The notes below the pieces were generated by a model. The model was not told where the DNA came from, searched no databases, and saw only the letters and a list, made by a program, of their open reading frames with translations. The position numbers were made by a program, and so were the translations under genes. From Yersinia similis (GTDB lineage: Bacteria > Pseudomonadota > Gammaproteobacteria > Enterobacterales > Enterobacteriaceae), in assembly GCF_001053095.1 (NCBI RefSeq), contig NZ_CGBP01000017.1, forward strand, positions 29,838 through 93,837: DNA of 64,000 nt, written 5' to 3'. Of this stretch, positions 55,894-64,000 are shown in pieces. Numbering within the stretch: the first letter of the stretch is position 1; each line of letters starts with the position of its first letter.

Positions 55894-55985
55894 CCAGCAC
55901 TTTCTCATAATATTTCTTGCCAACCAGTTTGAGGCAGGTAATATCGGTTAATTAAGTCCTTGTTTTAAAATTTGATCCAGGTCAC

Positions 55986-57362
55986 ATGTCGCAATCTTCC
56001 GCCTCCTCAATTTTTACTGTCAGCCGCCTGAATCAGACGGTACGAGAACTATTGGAAAGGGAAATGGGCCAGATTTGGCTCACTGCCGAGATTTCTAATT
56101 TCTCTCAGCCCGCTTCTGGGCACTGGTATTTCACGCTGAAAGATGATCGGGCGCAAGTGCGCTGTGCCATGTTTCGTAACAGCAACCGCCGCACCACTTT
56201 CCGTCCGCAGAATGGCCAACAAGTTTTGGTCAGGGCATCAATTACCCTGTATGAACCCCGTGGTGATTATCAGTTAATTGCGGAAAGTATGCAGCCTGCC
56301 GGTGATGGGTTGCTGCAACAACAATTTGAACAGCTTAAGCAACAATTAGCGGCCGAAGGGCTGTTTGATCAAAGCCACAAACAGCCACTCCCTCACCCCG
56401 CCAAACAAGTGGGCGTAATAACGTCTGCCAGTGGGGCTGCGCTGCATGATGTGCTGCATGTGTTACAGCGCCGTGATCCATCGCTTCCAGTAATTATTTA
56501 TCCCACATCAGTACAGGGCGTTGATGCGCCATTGCAGATAGTCCGTGCGATCCAGTTGGCGAACTTACGTGCTGAATGCGATGTATTGATTGTTGGCCGC
56601 GGTGGCGGATCGCTAGAAGATTTGTGGAGTTTCAACGACGAACGGGTTGCCCGCGCTATCTTTAACAGCCATATCCCTATCGTCAGTGCTGTCGGCCATG
56701 AAACCGATGTCACTATTGCCGATTTTGTTGCTGATTTACGCGCCCCAACCCCTTCGGCTGCCGCCGAGCTAGTCAGTCGCAATCAGATTGAGCTCGTTCG
56801 TCAGATTCAAGGGCAACAGCAACGAATGGAAATGGCGATGGATTACTATCTGGCGCAACGCAACCAGCAATTCACCCGCCTTGAACACCGTTTGCAGCAA
56901 CAGCATCCGCATTTACGTTTAGCCCGTCAGCAAACATTATTGCTGAAATTACAACGTAGGCTGGAAGAGAGCGCACAAACACAGATCCGCTTATTAAGTA
57001 AACGTACCGAGCGGCTGCAACAGCGTTTGCAGCAAGTGCAGCCTCAGGGGCAAATTCACCGGTATAACCAGCGGGTACAACAGCAAGAATATCGTTTACG
57101 TCAGGCTGTAGAGCGCCAGCTCAATGGCTATCGCCAACGCTTTGGTATCGCCTGCTCCCAGCTAGAGGCCGTGAGCCCACTGGCAACACTGGCCCGTGGC
57201 TACAGCGTGACACAGACGCCAGCAGGGGCGTTATTGAAGACCACCAAGCAAGTACAGGCCGGTGATAAGCTGACTACCCGGTTGCAAGACGGTTGGGTGG
57301 AAAGTGAGATTACCCAAGTCACCGTAGCGAAGAAAAGCCGTCAGAAAAAAGTAGTGACGTAG
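55986..57362 (+). CDS. xseA: Exodeoxyribonuclease VII large subunit
   Basis: 458 residues (E. coli 456). N-terminal OB-fold (about 10-105, [20 protein letters not shown]), catalytic domain with the conserved [36 protein letters not shown] and [20 protein letters not shown], then a long Gln-rich coiled coil (about 270-400). Degrades single-stranded DNA from both ends with XseB. Divergent from guaB. The last three codons and the stop lie in an 8-bp tandem repeat. Confidence 0.97.
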   Translation: MSQSSASSIFTVSRLNQTVRELLEREMGQIWLTAEISNFSQPASGHWYFTLKDDRAQVRCAMFRNSNRRTTFRPQNGQQVLVRASITLYEPRGDYQLIAESMQPAGDGLLQQQFEQLKQQLAAEGLFDQSHKQPLPHPAKQVGVITSASGAALHDVLHVLQRRDPSLPVIIYPTSVQGVDAPLQIVRAIQLANLRAECDVLIVGRGGGSLEDLWSFNDERVARAIFNSHIPIVSAVGHETDVTIADFVADLRAPTPSAAAELVSRNQIELVRQIQGQQQRMEMAMDYYLAQRNQQFTRLEHRLQQQHPHLRLARQQTLLLKLQRRLEESAQTQIRLLSKRTERLQQRLQQVQPQGQIHRYNQRVQQQEYRLRQAVERQLNGYRQRFGIACSQLEAVSPLATLARGYSVTQTPAGALLKTTKQVQAGDKLTTRLQDGWVESEITQVTVAKKSRQKKVVT

Positions 57363-57390
57363 TGACGTAGTGACGTAGTGACGTAGTGAT
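57351..57390. repeat. 8-bp tandem repeat, five units, at the xseA stop
   Basis: GTAGTGAC four times, then GTAGTGAT. The xseA frame enters as GTA GTG ACG TAG, so the stop falls in the second unit. Changes in copy number beyond two units leave the protein unchanged. Confidence 0.95.
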
Positions 57391-57472
57391 TATAGCGGCA
57401 AGGATGGGGCTGCCAGTAAAACCATCAGCCTCTAACACTCTTTCGTTGATCATTTCCCCACCTGATAAGCCG

Positions 57473-57697
57473 TCAGCTTACCGGTAAGTAATTGAAGAGG
57501 ACACGCCGTTTTGAGATTAATCCATGTCCGTGTTGGCAAAAATAATCAACGGCACCACAGGCTTTCAGGACTTGCAGAGGTTGCGCACAATCAGGGCACT
57601 CTGCTTGTTGTTGATAGTTACCATGGCAGGTCTCGCAATGAAAGTGGCCACTCACCTCAGTCATCGCCTTCTGGCAAACCGGACATAATGCATCCAC
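57473..57697 (-). CDS. yfgJ: Zinc-ribbon protein YfgJ
   Basis: 74 residues with three CxxC pairs (CPVC, CETC, CPDC) and the conserved tail LQVLKACGAVDYFCQHGHGL then ISKRRV, as in E. coli YfgJ (71 residues, also next to der and xseA). Probably binds one or two zinc ions; the function is unknown. Convergent with xseA. Confidence 0.92.
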   Translation of the reverse strand: MDALCPVCQKAMTEVSGHFHCETCHGNYQQQAECPDCAQPLQVLKACGAVDYFCQHGHGLISKRRVLFNYLPVS

Positions 57698-57745
57698 TTT
57701 TTCTCTCCTATATCTCAGTTGAAACCCACATATCTCAGTTGAAAC

Positions 57746-58702
57746 CTACATCACACCCAGCGAACGTAAAAAGTAGATCCCTAACGCCGTGGTGAAAAAT
57801 GAGCCAACCGTCGTCATGGCGATAATATTGGCCGCCAAGGTCGCATTGCCTCCCATTGCTCGCGTCATAACATAGCTACCGGCAGCGGTTGGGGTGGCAG
57901 AAAACAGAAAGATCACCCCCAGCGTAGCACCACGAAACCCCATCAGTAAGCCACCCAACGTCATCAATATTGGGACTAAAAATAATTTTGCCACCGAGGA
58001 TAGCGCTGCCACATTGGAAGAACGAAACATTGCATGCCAATCAAGGCTGGCTCCGGTACAGAGTAACGCCAAGGGCAATGCCAGAGCAGAAATATAGCTA
58101 CCCGTTTGCACAATGACATGCGGAAGCGATAAGGTGGTTTGGGCAAAGAGTAGGCCACAGACTAAGCCGATAATCAGCGGATTCGTAACGATACCGCGTA
58201 ATAGCGATAATTTGCTGACTTTGCCACCCTGCACAGCTTGCAGGCTACGGGTCAGTGTTATCACCGACAGCGTATTAAATAAAATCACCGTCACCGTCAG
58301 ATACATAGAACCGATCGCAACCCCTTCGGTACCATAGGCTGTCATGGCAAAAGCTAAACCAACAATGGCAGTATTGGCCCTAAAACCGCCCTGAACGAAC
58401 ACACCACGCTCTCTTGGGTCTTTTACCAACCATTTGGCTGCTACTTCGAGCAGTAAAAAGGTTAGCAAGGTCCCCACCGCACCGTAGATAGCTAACGGCA
58501 GGTTATCCAGTAAACTTACGTGATTAGTGGCGACACTGAAAAACAGCAGACACGGCAGCGCTAAATTGAAGACCAGCCGAGTCGCACCATCGCAGAAATT
58601 ATCATCGATTAAGCGACAGCGCCGTAATAACACGCCGAGCAACATCATCAGTAAGTTAGGTACCGTTACACTGAATGCGAAACTCCAGGTTTCCCAAGAC
58701 AT
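57746..58702 (-). CDS. AEC-family transporter (auxin efflux carrier type permease)
   Basis: 318 residues with about ten hydrophobic helices. N-terminus VTVPNLLMMLLGVLLRRCRL, the GGFRANTAIVGLAFA segment and the C-terminal GVIFLFSATPTAAGSYVMTR are typical of the AEC (TC 2.A.69) family, as in E. coli YfdV. Substrate unknown; family members move malonate, malate or similar organic anions. It stands alone between yfgJ and der, a position where E. coli has no such gene, so it may be an acquired or lineage-specific insertion. Confidence 0.88.
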   Translation of the reverse strand: MSWETWSFAFSVTVPNLLMMLLGVLLRRCRLIDDNFCDGATRLVFNLALPCLLFFSVATNHVSLLDNLPLAIYGAVGTLLTFLLLEVAAKWLVKDPRERGVFVQGGFRANTAIVGLAFAMTAYGTEGVAIGSMYLTVTVILFNTLSVITLTRSLQAVQGGKVSKLSLLRGIVTNPLIIGLVCGLLFAQTTLSLPHVIVQTGSYISALALPLALLCTGASLDWHAMFRSSNVAALSSVAKLFLVPILMTLGGLLMGFRGATLGVIFLFSATPTAAGSYVMTRAMGGNATLAANIIAMTTVGSFFTTALGIYFLRSLGVM

Positions 58703-58770
58703 GGCTGGCTCTCAACTCTCTTTTCTTTAAACGGCCAGCGGCCAACACATCTGCAACTTGGAGTAACTTG

Positions 58771-58861
58771 GGTATATAACTATTTATATTTAGGTATATA
58801 ACTATTTATATATAAAAAACCAGGTTATATATAAAAAACCAGGTTATATATAGAAAAAAAC
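58771..58861. repeat. AT-rich tandem repeats upstream of the AEC permease gene
   Basis: Two 22-bp units GGTATATAACTATTTATATT.. (58771-58792, 58793-58814), then AAAAAACCAGG-TTATATAT units with a period of 19 and then 22 bp. The last CCAGG runs directly into copy C of the palindromic element. Confidence 0.85.
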
Positions 58862-59040
58862 CAGGCTACTGACAAACCCCGATGACTCACTCTTGAACGG
58901 TGAGGATAGGCAGAAGAGTAAAGTGTCCGCGCCAGAGATGGCGCGGCTCAAGCCCCCAAGGAAGCTATTTTTATACAGGAAAACCGGCGTCTTTACTTGT
59001 TGCCCGTTCTCTCCGTCGTGGGCACGTTGTCAATAACCTC
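58862..59040. repeat. Palindromic mobile element, copy C (longer variant)
   Basis: 179 bp in the same orientation as copy B: CAGGCTACTGACAAACCCCG ... GTCAATAACCTC. It shares the ends and the inner hairpin (CCGCGCCAGAGATGGCGCGG) but the right arm is altered, with about 14 extra bases (AAGCTATTTTTATACAGGAA region). No clear target duplication is left. It lies between der and the AEC permease gene. Confidence 0.85.
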
Positions 59041-59067
59041 AACGCGGGATATCCGCGCGCTATTGAA

Positions 59068-60555
59068 TTACTTACCTTTTTTCAGATGAGACATCAAACG
59101 TTTACGTTTACGCATCTGATTCGGTGTCAGCGGGTTGCGCTTACCGGCAAACGGGTTCTCACCCTCTTTAAACTGAATGCGGATTGGCGTACCCATAACT
59201 TTCAGTGAACGACGGAAATAGTTCATCAGGTAGCGTTTGTAAGAATCTGACAAGTCAGTAACCTGATTACCGTGAATCACAACAATTGGCGGGTTATAGC
59301 CACCGGCATGGGCATACTTCAGTTTCACCCGGCGACCACGAACTAACGGAGGTTGATGGTCTTCCTCTGCCATTTGCATAATACGGGTCAGTAAGGAAGT
59401 ACCCACTCGCTTGGTAGAGCAATCATAAGCTTCCTGTACCGATTCAAACAGGTTACCCACGCCACTGCCATGCAAGGCTGAAATAAAGTGAATGCGGGCA
59501 AAATCAACAAAACCAAGACGCAGGTCCAGCATATCTTTCACTTGCGCACGGGCTTCTTCAGTCATGCCATCCCATTTGTTAACTGCAATAACAAGTGAGC
59601 GCCCACTATTGAGAATAAAGCCTAATAGGGACAGGTCCTGATCTGAAATTCCATCACGGGCATCAATAACCAACAGGACAACGTTAGAGTCTTCAATCGC
59701 CTGCAACGTCTTGATTACGGAGAATTTTTCAACCGTTTCAGTGATTTTACCGCGCTTACGTACACCCGCCGTATCAATCAAAATATATTCACGGTCATCA
59801 CGCGTCATCGGGATATAAATGCTATCGCGCGTCGTACCCGGCAGGTCATAAACCACTACGCGATCTTCACCGAGGATACGGTTAGTTAGTGTGGACTTGC
59901 CTACGTTAGGACGCCCCACTATCGCCAATTTGATTGGCAAAGTCCGTGGGTCAAAATCATCTTCCGGATCTTCAGGCGGAACATCGTCACCTTGACCTTC
60001 CTGCTCAGCCCAATAGGCCGCATTTGCCTCTTCTTCGGTCAACTCAACTTCAGGTTCCTCGGCATCCATATAAGGTGCCATGACATCTTCAATCAGTTGA
60101 GTAACGCCACGCCCATGGGAGGCAGCAATAGCGTGAACTTCGCCTAAACCTAAAGAGTAGAAATCTGCTGTAGCAGTATCAGGATCAATGCCATCGGTTT
60201 TGTTAGCGACCAGGAAAGTGGCTTTTTCACGGCTGCGCAGATGCTGAGCAATCCCCTGATCCGCAGGCATCAAGCCAGCACGTGCATCGACCATAAACAG
60301 GACAATATCCGCCTCTTCAATCGCCAATAACGATTGACCTGCCATCTTGGTTTCTACACCATCTTCTGTGCCATCAATACCTCCGGTATCGACAACAATA
60401 AACTCATGCCCCTCGACCTCGGCACGACCATATTTACGATCACGCGTTAGCCCGGGAAAATCCGCAACTAATGCATCACGGGTATGCGTTAAGCGGTTAA
60501 ATAAAGTGGATTTACCCACATTCGGGCGCCCGACCAGCGCGATGACAGGTATCAT
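59068..60555 (-). CDS. der: Ribosome assembly GTPase Der (EngA)
   Basis: 495 residues with two tandem G domains, each with [10 protein letters not shown] (about residues 8-17 and 210-219), DTAG/DTGG switch II motifs, and NKTD / NKWD base-recognition motifs. A C-terminal KH-like domain carries [20 protein letters not shown]. An acidic linker ([12 protein letters not shown]..) joins the G domains. Essential for 50S subunit maturation. Last gene of hisS-yfgM-bamB-der. Confidence 0.98.
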   Translation of the reverse strand: MIPVIALVGRPNVGKSTLFNRLTHTRDALVADFPGLTRDRKYGRAEVEGHEFIVVDTGGIDGTEDGVETKMAGQSLLAIEEADIVLFMVDARAGLMPADQGIAQHLRSREKATFLVANKTDGIDPDTATADFYSLGLGEVHAIAASHGRGVTQLIEDVMAPYMDAEEPEVELTEEEANAAYWAEQEGQGDDVPPEDPEDDFDPRTLPIKLAIVGRPNVGKSTLTNRILGEDRVVVYDLPGTTRDSIYIPMTRDDREYILIDTAGVRKRGKITETVEKFSVIKTLQAIEDSNVVLLVIDARDGISDQDLSLLGFILNSGRSLVIAVNKWDGMTEEARAQVKDMLDLRLGFVDFARIHFISALHGSGVGNLFESVQEAYDCSTKRVGTSLLTRIMQMAEEDHQPPLVRGRRVKLKYAHAGGYNPPIVVIHGNQVTDLSDSYKRYLMNYFRRSLKVMGTPIRIQFKEGENPFAGKRNPLTPNQMRKRKRLMSHLKKGK

Positions 60556-60632
60556 TGTTGAAGCCTCATTACTTAATTTTCAAAGCGTTACAGCGCTGCA
60601 TCAAACCTTCAACAGCACAGTTTTTAGAATAC

Positions 60633-60663
60633 AAACGGCCCCTGAGTCCCAGGAGCCGTTTTT
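60633..60663. terminator. Hairpin between bamB and der
   Basis: AAACGGC(CC)CTG..CAG(GA)GCCGTTT with TTT on the forward strand; on the reverse strand the U-run is weak (GTTTGTATT). It could reduce read-through from bamB into der. Confidence 0.55.
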
Positions 60664-60702
60664 GAGGTACTGGCCTGTCAAACAACAGGCGCTAAATCAG
60701 TA

Positions 60703-61884
60703 TTAACGGGTGAACGCGTATACCGTACCGCTTCTTGCCTGAATCAACAGCTTATCGCTGGCAACCACTGGCGCACTCAGGAAACCTGAGCTGTCCACGC
60801 TCTGTTGAGCAACAAAACGGCCATCATCGGTATTCACCCAATGCAGATAACCTTCGGCATCACCTACGACCAGATAGCCATTATACATCACTGGAGCGGT
60901 CAAGTTACGATGCAATAAATCGCTTTGACTCCAAAGCGTTACGCCACCATCAGACTTCAGCGCGATTATACGGTCATTTTGATCAACGAGATAAATGCGC
61001 CCAGCGTCAACAATAAAGTCATTCACGGAACCTATCTCACGCTTCCACAGGATCTGGCCGGAACGCAAATCCAAGGCGGTTAGATTACCGTTATAAGCCA
61101 GCGCATAAACCACACCATCAACCACAACAGGCGTGATATCGATATCATTCAGGCGGTCAATTTCAGTAGCACCGGTCACTTGTGAGATACGTTGTTGCCA
61201 GATCAACTGACCCTGTTCCATCATCACTGCACTGACCCGGCCATTGTCACCACCGACAATCGCTGCACCAAATGCAACCGCAGGGGCTGATTCACCACGC
61301 AGAGACAGCGCAGGAGTATCCAGATTTAGTGTCCACTTGATCGCACCGTCAGACTCATTCAGCGCTTGCAGCATACCATTCGATGTGTGGATCAGTACTA
61401 CGCCATCGCTCACCACAGGACGGGACAACGCCTCACCCGCAACGACGCTCTGCCATGCAACCTGACCATCATCGGCATTAAGCGCGTAAACCACCGCTTT
61501 TTCGCTGCCAACATAAACATGCGAGCCTGAAGCTGTTACGCCACCAGATAACATCGCAGAACGGTTGCTGGAGAGAAAATTCGTTTTTTCAGACAGATCG
61601 GTTTGCCAGATTTGCTTACCGGTGTCTGCATCCATGGCTTTCACTAAACCTTTGCGATCAGCAGCAAATACCGAAGTCCCCTGCCATGCAGGGCGCAGAT
61701 GAGAGTAATAATCACCAACACCGCTACCAACAGACGTGCTCCACACCTTGGTTGGTGAGAATTGATTTTCAACCTTTGGCAGTGGCGACATAGTAACCAC
61801 ATCTTCTTCACTGTTAAACAGTGAGCAACCACTCAATAGGGCAACAGATACCAGTCCTACTAAGAGTGTTTTACGCAATTGCAT
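60703..61884 (-). CDS. bamB: Outer-membrane assembly lipoprotein BamB
   Basis: 393 residues. Lipoprotein signal peptide with lipobox LLSGC (Cys20), then an eight-bladed beta-propeller of PQQ-like repeats (e.g. DADTGKQIWQTDLSEKTNFL, ALNADDGQVAWQSVVAGEAL, ALDLRSGQILWKREIGSVND). Part of the BAM complex that inserts beta-barrel proteins into the outer membrane. AAGGGG lies 8 bases before the ATG. It starts 11 bases after yfgM. Confidence 0.97.
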   Translation of the reverse strand: MQLRKTLLVGLVSVALLSGCSLFNSEEDVVTMSPLPKVENQFSPTKVWSTSVGSGVGDYYSHLRPAWQGTSVFAADRKGLVKAMDADTGKQIWQTDLSEKTNFLSSNRSAMLSGGVTASGSHVYVGSEKAVVYALNADDGQVAWQSVVAGEALSRPVVSDGVVLIHTSNGMLQALNESDGAIKWTLNLDTPALSLRGESAPAVAFGAAIVGGDNGRVSAVMMEQGQLIWQQRISQVTGATEIDRLNDIDITPVVVDGVVYALAYNGNLTALDLRSGQILWKREIGSVNDFIVDAGRIYLVDQNDRIIALKSDGGVTLWSQSDLLHRNLTAPVMYNGYLVVGDAEGYLHWVNTDDGRFVAQQSVDSSGFLSAPVVASDKLLIQARSGTVYAFTR

Positions 61885-61895
61885 GGGAATACCCC

Positions 61896-62531
61896 TTAGC
61901 TGGACAAGTTATTCAGTTTCATGCGCAACAATGCTTGCAGCGCCTGAGAAGCATTAGATTCGATAGCCTTACTATAAGCAGCGCGCGCACCTGCGGTATC
62001 ACCTTTGCTTAATAACGCATCGCCACGAACATCTTGAGCCATCGCTGTCCAGCCATCACCTTGTACTGCATCCAGCGTTTTCAGTGCTTCATCTGGTTTT
62101 TTCAGTTGCAGTTGTACACGTGCGAGGCGCAGATTAATCAGCGACAACAGATTTTCATCTTTCGTCTGGCCCAAGGCTTGACTGAGTTGCTGTGCCGCTT
62201 TATCAAATGCATTTTGTTCAACAAAATCATGAGCCAGTTCTAACCCGACGAGTACGCCGTAGTTATTTTTATTGCCCTGAATAAACTTTTCAGCAAGGGC
62301 AATGCTATCAGCACTAACATTACCAGCACTGTTGGTTGACAAAGCAGTACTGACTTTCTGATAGGCAGAGGAGGCTTCCGTCATGGCAGTATTCTGATTA
62401 CCCTGCCAATAACGCCAGCCCACTAATGCACCAATCCCGAGCACCACACCCACGGCGAGCGCTTTACCATTTTCACTAAAGAAACGGCGCACTGCATCAA
62501 CCTGGTCATTGTCAGTGGTATAGACTTCCAC
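61896..62531 (-). CDS. yfgM: Membrane-anchored TPR protein YfgM (Sec translocon ancillary)
   Basis: 211 residues, GTG start with GGAGAG 7 bases upstream. One transmembrane helix (about 24-42, ALAVGVVLGIGALVGWRYW) and a periplasmic TPR domain (ENLLSLINLRLARVQLQLKK, DALLSKGDTAGARAAYSKAI). In E. coli YfgM works with PpiD at SecYEG and affects the Rcs response. Lies between hisS and bamB, as in E. coli. Confidence 0.95.
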   Translation of the reverse strand: MEVYTTDNDQVDAVRRFFSENGKALAVGVVLGIGALVGWRYWQGNQNTAMTEASSAYQKVSTALSTNSAGNVSADSIALAEKFIQGNKNNYGVLVGLELAHDFVEQNAFDKAAQQLSQALGQTKDENLLSLINLRLARVQLQLKKPDEALKTLDAVQGDGWTAMAQDVRGDALLSKGDTAGARAAYSKAIESNASQALQALLRMKLNNLSS

Positions 62532-62544
62532 GGTGTCTCTCTCC

Positions 62545-63819
62545 TTAACCCAACATCAAAGCCAGACGCGCAGCAACATCCGCTTGCGCCAGCGTTTCTT
62601 GTTCACCATTTCGCAAATCTTTTACAACGACTTGCTGCGCGGCCACTTCGCTTTCACCAAGCATTAAAGCGAAACGAGCCCCCCACTTATCAGCGCGTGT
62701 AAATTGTTTCTTAACATTACCGCCACCGTAATTGGTCATTATTTTTAGCGTTGGTAAGGCATCACGTAGGCTCTCAGCAAGTAGCATCGCAGCACTTTGC
62801 GCCCCCTCACCAGAGGAGATAACATAGGCATCTACTGTCGCTGGCACCTGGAAATCAGCATTAACAGCCTGCACCAGCAGAACCAAGCGCTCAAGGCCCA
62901 TCGCAAAACCTACGGCAGGGGTTGCACGCCCCCCGAGTTGCTCTACCAAACCATCATAACGCCCACCAGCACATACTGTGCCCTGTGCGCCCAGACTGTT
63001 AGTTACCCACTCAAATACCGTACGGTTGTAATAATCCAAACCACGAACTAAACGTTCATTAACGGTATATGGGATGCTGGCCTTATCTAAAAGTTCACAC
63101 AAACCGGTAAAATGTTGTTTTGACTCTTCATCCAGATAATCAGACAGTTTTGGTGCATCATCAAGTAACTGCTGAACATCAGGGTTTTTGGAATCTAACA
63201 CCCGCAACGGATTGCTGTACATACGGCGCTTACAATCTTCGTCCAGTACGTCAACGTGTTGCTCCAGAAACGCCACCAGAGCTTCTCGATAATCAGCACG
63301 GGCAGCCAATGAACCGATAGAGTTCAGCTCCAGCTTCACATGTTCAAAGATACCTAATGCGCGCCACCAGCGGGCTGTCAGTAAAATCAGTTCGGCATCG
63401 ATATCTGGCCCTTGTAGACCAAAGACTTCGGCCCCCAATTGATGGAACTGACGATAACGACCTTTTTGCGGACGTTCATAGCGGAACATCGGACCGATGT
63501 ACCACAGACGCTGTTCCTGATTGTACAGCAGACCATGTTCAATACCAGCGCGTACACAGCCTGCAGTCCCTTCCGGGCGCAGTGTCAGGCTTTCGCCATT
63601 GCGATCGTCAAAGGTGTACATCTCTTTTTCAACTACATCGGTCACTTCACCGATAGCGCGTTTGAATAACGGGGTCTGCTCTACAATCGGCATACGGATT
63701 TCACTGTAACCGTAACCGCTTAGCACTTGCTTCAAGATGCCTTCGATCCGCTGCCATATTGCCGTATCGGCTGGCAGATAATCGTTCATACCACGGATGG
63801 CTTGAATGTTCTTTGCCAC
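62545..63819 (-). CDS. hisS: Histidyl-tRNA synthetase
   Basis: 424 residues, class II synthetase. GTG start as in E. coli, giving [20 protein letters not shown]. Motif 2 [20 protein letters not shown], the His-specific signature [16 protein letters not shown] and motif 3 [16 protein letters not shown] are present, followed by the anticodon-binding domain ([20 protein letters not shown] onward). First gene visible of the hisS-yfgM-bamB-der cluster; 13 bases separate it from yfgM. Confidence 0.98.
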   Translation of the reverse strand: MAKNIQAIRGMNDYLPADTAIWQRIEGILKQVLSGYGYSEIRMPIVEQTPLFKRAIGEVTDVVEKEMYTFDDRNGESLTLRPEGTAGCVRAGIEHGLLYNQEQRLWYIGPMFRYERPQKGRYRQFHQLGAEVFGLQGPDIDAELILLTARWWRALGIFEHVKLELNSIGSLAARADYREALVAFLEQHVDVLDEDCKRRMYSNPLRVLDSKNPDVQQLLDDAPKLSDYLDEESKQHFTGLCELLDKASIPYTVNERLVRGLDYYNRTVFEWVTNSLGAQGTVCAGGRYDGLVEQLGGRATPAVGFAMGLERLVLLVQAVNADFQVPATVDAYVISSGEGAQSAAMLLAESLRDALPTLKIMTNYGGGNVKKQFTRADKWGARFALMLGESEVAAQQVVVKDLRNGEQETLAQADVAARLALMLG

Positions 63820-63942
63820 GTCTGTTCTCTATAGTTTTAGTGCAAAAAATAAAGCCGATTATAGAGGCTTGCCGCCCGCATATTCAATGGGAACGGCTCG
63901 TTAACTCTACTGGCACAATATAAAACACGGGCACAACATAAA

Positions 63943-63957
63943 ACGGGCCAAGCCCGT
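63943..63957. terminator. Small hairpin upstream of hisS
   Basis: ACGGGC CAA GCCCGT, two bases before the start of the palindromic element copy D. It is probably the end of the gene upstream of hisS or an attenuator. Confidence 0.5.
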
Positions 63958-63959
63958 CT

Positions 63960-64000
63960 GAGGTTATTGACAAAGTGCCCGCGACGGAGAGAACAGGCAG
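63960..64000. repeat. Palindromic mobile element, copy D (cut by the window end)
   Basis: GAGGTTATTGACAAAGTGCC CGCGACGG.. is identical to the first 41 bases of copy A. The rest lies beyond the window. Confidence 0.85.

Noticed and set aside
55817..55900. Longer N-terminus of GuaB from 55900
   Set aside because: It would run through the candidate PurR operator and adds residues absent from the family.
57351..57390. Phase variation of XseA by the 8-bp repeat
   Set aside because: The frame always meets TAG in the second unit, so changes in unit number above two do not alter the protein.
1..64000. CRISPR arrays, tRNA and rRNA genes, prophage or plasmid replication genes
   Set aside because: None seen. 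The tandem repeats present have 2-5 directly adjoining units without unique spacers, and no cloverleaf with CCA end or rRNA motif was found.

Overview
The window comes from a Yersinia chromosome, most likely the Y. pseudotuberculosis/Y. pestis complex. The housekeeping proteins are enterobacterial and very close to their E. coli counterparts. The spacers carry Yersinia-type ERIC elements and a 165-bp palindromic repeat that resembles the Yersinia YPAL family, and several loci have a Yersinia-like layout (pst permeases next to ppk-ppx, mdtABCD-baeSR next to yegD). The genus assignment is inference from these features; no database search was run.

Layout. 1-1459: dapA (cut by the window edge), gcvR, bcp. 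1460-3476: a small accessory patch with a two-gene operon of unknown function, an unidentified gene fragment and an IS transposase remnant. 3477-14301: core genes perM, bepA, yfgD/arsC-like, hda (CTG start), uraA-upp, purM-purN (PurR box; ERIC pieces before purM and around purN), speG, fliB. 14641-23342: phosphate and polyphosphate block pstB-pstA-pstC (reverse strand; no pstS or phoU) divergent from ppk-ppx. 23478-26686: yfgG, mgtE, yegD. 27137-38273: multidrug efflux operon mdtABCD with its two-component system baeSR. 38409-41945: yegP, yegQ, the CRP-type sRNA gene cyaR, yegS. 42172-44660: ivy, an unknown gene, and thiD behind a TPP riboswitch.

45255-52276 is an AT-rich accessory island. 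It holds a DUF3289-DUF943 pair, a large secreted protein with a beta/gamma-crystallin-like N-terminus, and a compact cassette: a candidate membrane-inserting toxin, four tandem DUF1240-type membrane proteins (candidate immunity array), and an Hcp tube protein of the type VI secretion system. This cassette is the most interesting part of the window. 52596-63819 returns to core genes: guaB-guaA, xseA, yfgJ, an AEC permease, and the hisS-yfgM-bamB-der cluster.

Two kinds of repeats run through the spacers. First, a 165-bp palindromic mobile element (two full copies, one longer variant, two partial copies) that repeatedly abuts terminator-like hairpins; one copy is flanked by a 9-bp direct repeat and another by a 26-bp direct repeat that is itself a complete terminator. 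Second, many short tandem duplications (8-23 bp units), one of which triplicates the pstA start region and creates a small upstream reading frame.
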